Shown: positions 14,220 to 14,411 of the stretch, in pieces
Position numbering within the stretch: the stretch's first letter is position 1
Layout: every line of letters starts with the position of its first letter
Assembly (NCBI GenBank): GCA_947628105.1
Contig: CANQYN010000020.1
Coordinates: 1-14,411 of the forward strand
Direction of reading: 5' to 3'
DNA length: 14,411 nt
DNA from: an uncultured Bacilli bacterium
GTDB taxonomy: Bacteria; Bacillota_I; Bacilli_A; RF39; UBA660
Notes under the pieces: generated by a model
The model's input: only the letters and a program-made list of their open reading frames with translations
Told to the model about the DNA's origin: nothing
Databases searched by the model: none
Position numbers and translations under genes: made by a program

Positions 14220-14411
14220 TATGCAGCAGTACCAGTAGGTCCCGTAGGCCCTTGTGGAATTGTTAAATCAAGAGTATAGTTTGGAGCTGCACCTGAAATA
14301 GATGCAGAAGCAGTAGTACCAGGTGCTCCAGTTTGGACAGTACCGATAGCTAAGGTGATACTAGCTCCTGTAGGACCTGTAGCTCCCGTTGCACCAGTAG
14401 GTCCGGTAGGC
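14219..14411 (-). CDS. Collagen-like Gly-X-Y repeat protein, C-terminal end (cut by window edge)
   Basis: Only the last 63 residues are present, on the minus strand, ending in TAG at 14221-14219. They read PTGPTGATGATGPTGA, then a non-collagen segment of about 37 residues (ITLAIGTVQTGAPG and on to TLDLTIPQ), then GPTGPTGTAA at the very end. The Thr-rich GPT/GAT triplets and this type of beta-rich insert ending in IPQGPTGPTG are typical of Firmicutes collagen-like surface and exosporium (BclA-like) proteins. Thr at the Y position is the usual O-glycosylation site in such proteins. The downstream glycosyltransferase overlaps its stop by one base. The start, promoter and anchoring region lie outside the window. 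Confidence 0.88.
   Translation of the reverse strand, partial: PTGPTGATGATGPTGASITLAIGTVQTGAPGTTASASISGAAPNYTLDLTIPQGPTGPTGTAA

Noticed and set aside
1..14411. CRISPR array, tRNA or rRNA genes, restriction-modification or toxin-antitoxin genes
   Set aside because: No regularly spaced repeats, cloverleaf-like sequences or recognisable products of these types were seen on either strand.

Overview
The window is a strongly AT-rich chromosomal segment from a low-GC Gram-positive (Firmicutes/Bacilli-type) bacterium. The basis is codon usage dominated by A/T-ending codons, strong purine-rich ribosome binding sites, TATAAT-type -10 boxes with TG extensions, a TndX/TnpX-like large serine recombinase, and a collagen-like protein of the kind found on Firmicutes spores and cell surfaces. 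The standard bacterial code applies: Trp is TGG throughout the genes read here, and TGA is used as a stop. I cannot name a species.

Positions 1 to about 3411 look like the right-hand end of an integrated mobile element. In order it carries a cytoplasmic-looking, atypical subtilisin-like (S8) protein with its own promoter; a decayed fragment of a RdgB/HAM1 (XTP/dITP pyrophosphatase) gene with two in-frame stops; a 47-residue micro-ORF; and, overlapping that by ATGA, a 536-residue large serine recombinase. About 50 bases after the recombinase stop, the reading frame for the last ~33 residues of an FtsW/SpoVE-type SEDS protein begins abruptly (3411-3515). The simplest reading is that the element sits inside an ftsW/spoVE-like gene, and that the junction near 3411-3420 is its right attachment site. 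The 5' part of that gene and the left end of the element lie outside the window.

From about 3412 onward is host backbone. A 2535-residue membrane enzyme of the cyclic beta-1,2-glucan synthase (NdvB/Cgs) type fills 3795-11402. It combines a GT84 glycosyltransferase domain, a glucoamylase-like middle domain and GH94 phosphorylase modules, and it ends in a strong hairpin terminator. A consensus promoter then drives a compact operon of a PfkB-family kinase, a stand-alone Smr-domain protein and an unrecognised 138-residue protein. A bidirectional terminator separates this operon from a convergent minus-strand pair: a collagen-like Gly-X-Y protein (3' end only, cut by the window edge), followed with a one-base stop/start overlap by a family 2 glycosyltransferase fused to TPR-like repeats. 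The glycosyltransferase probably decorates the collagen-like protein.

The most interesting points are the SEDS gene split by a serine-recombinase element (reminiscent of sporulation-gene intervening elements such as skin), the unusual intracellular subtilase it carries, the isolated Cgs-type enzyme without a visible exporter, and the translationally coupled collagen/glycosyltransferase pair.
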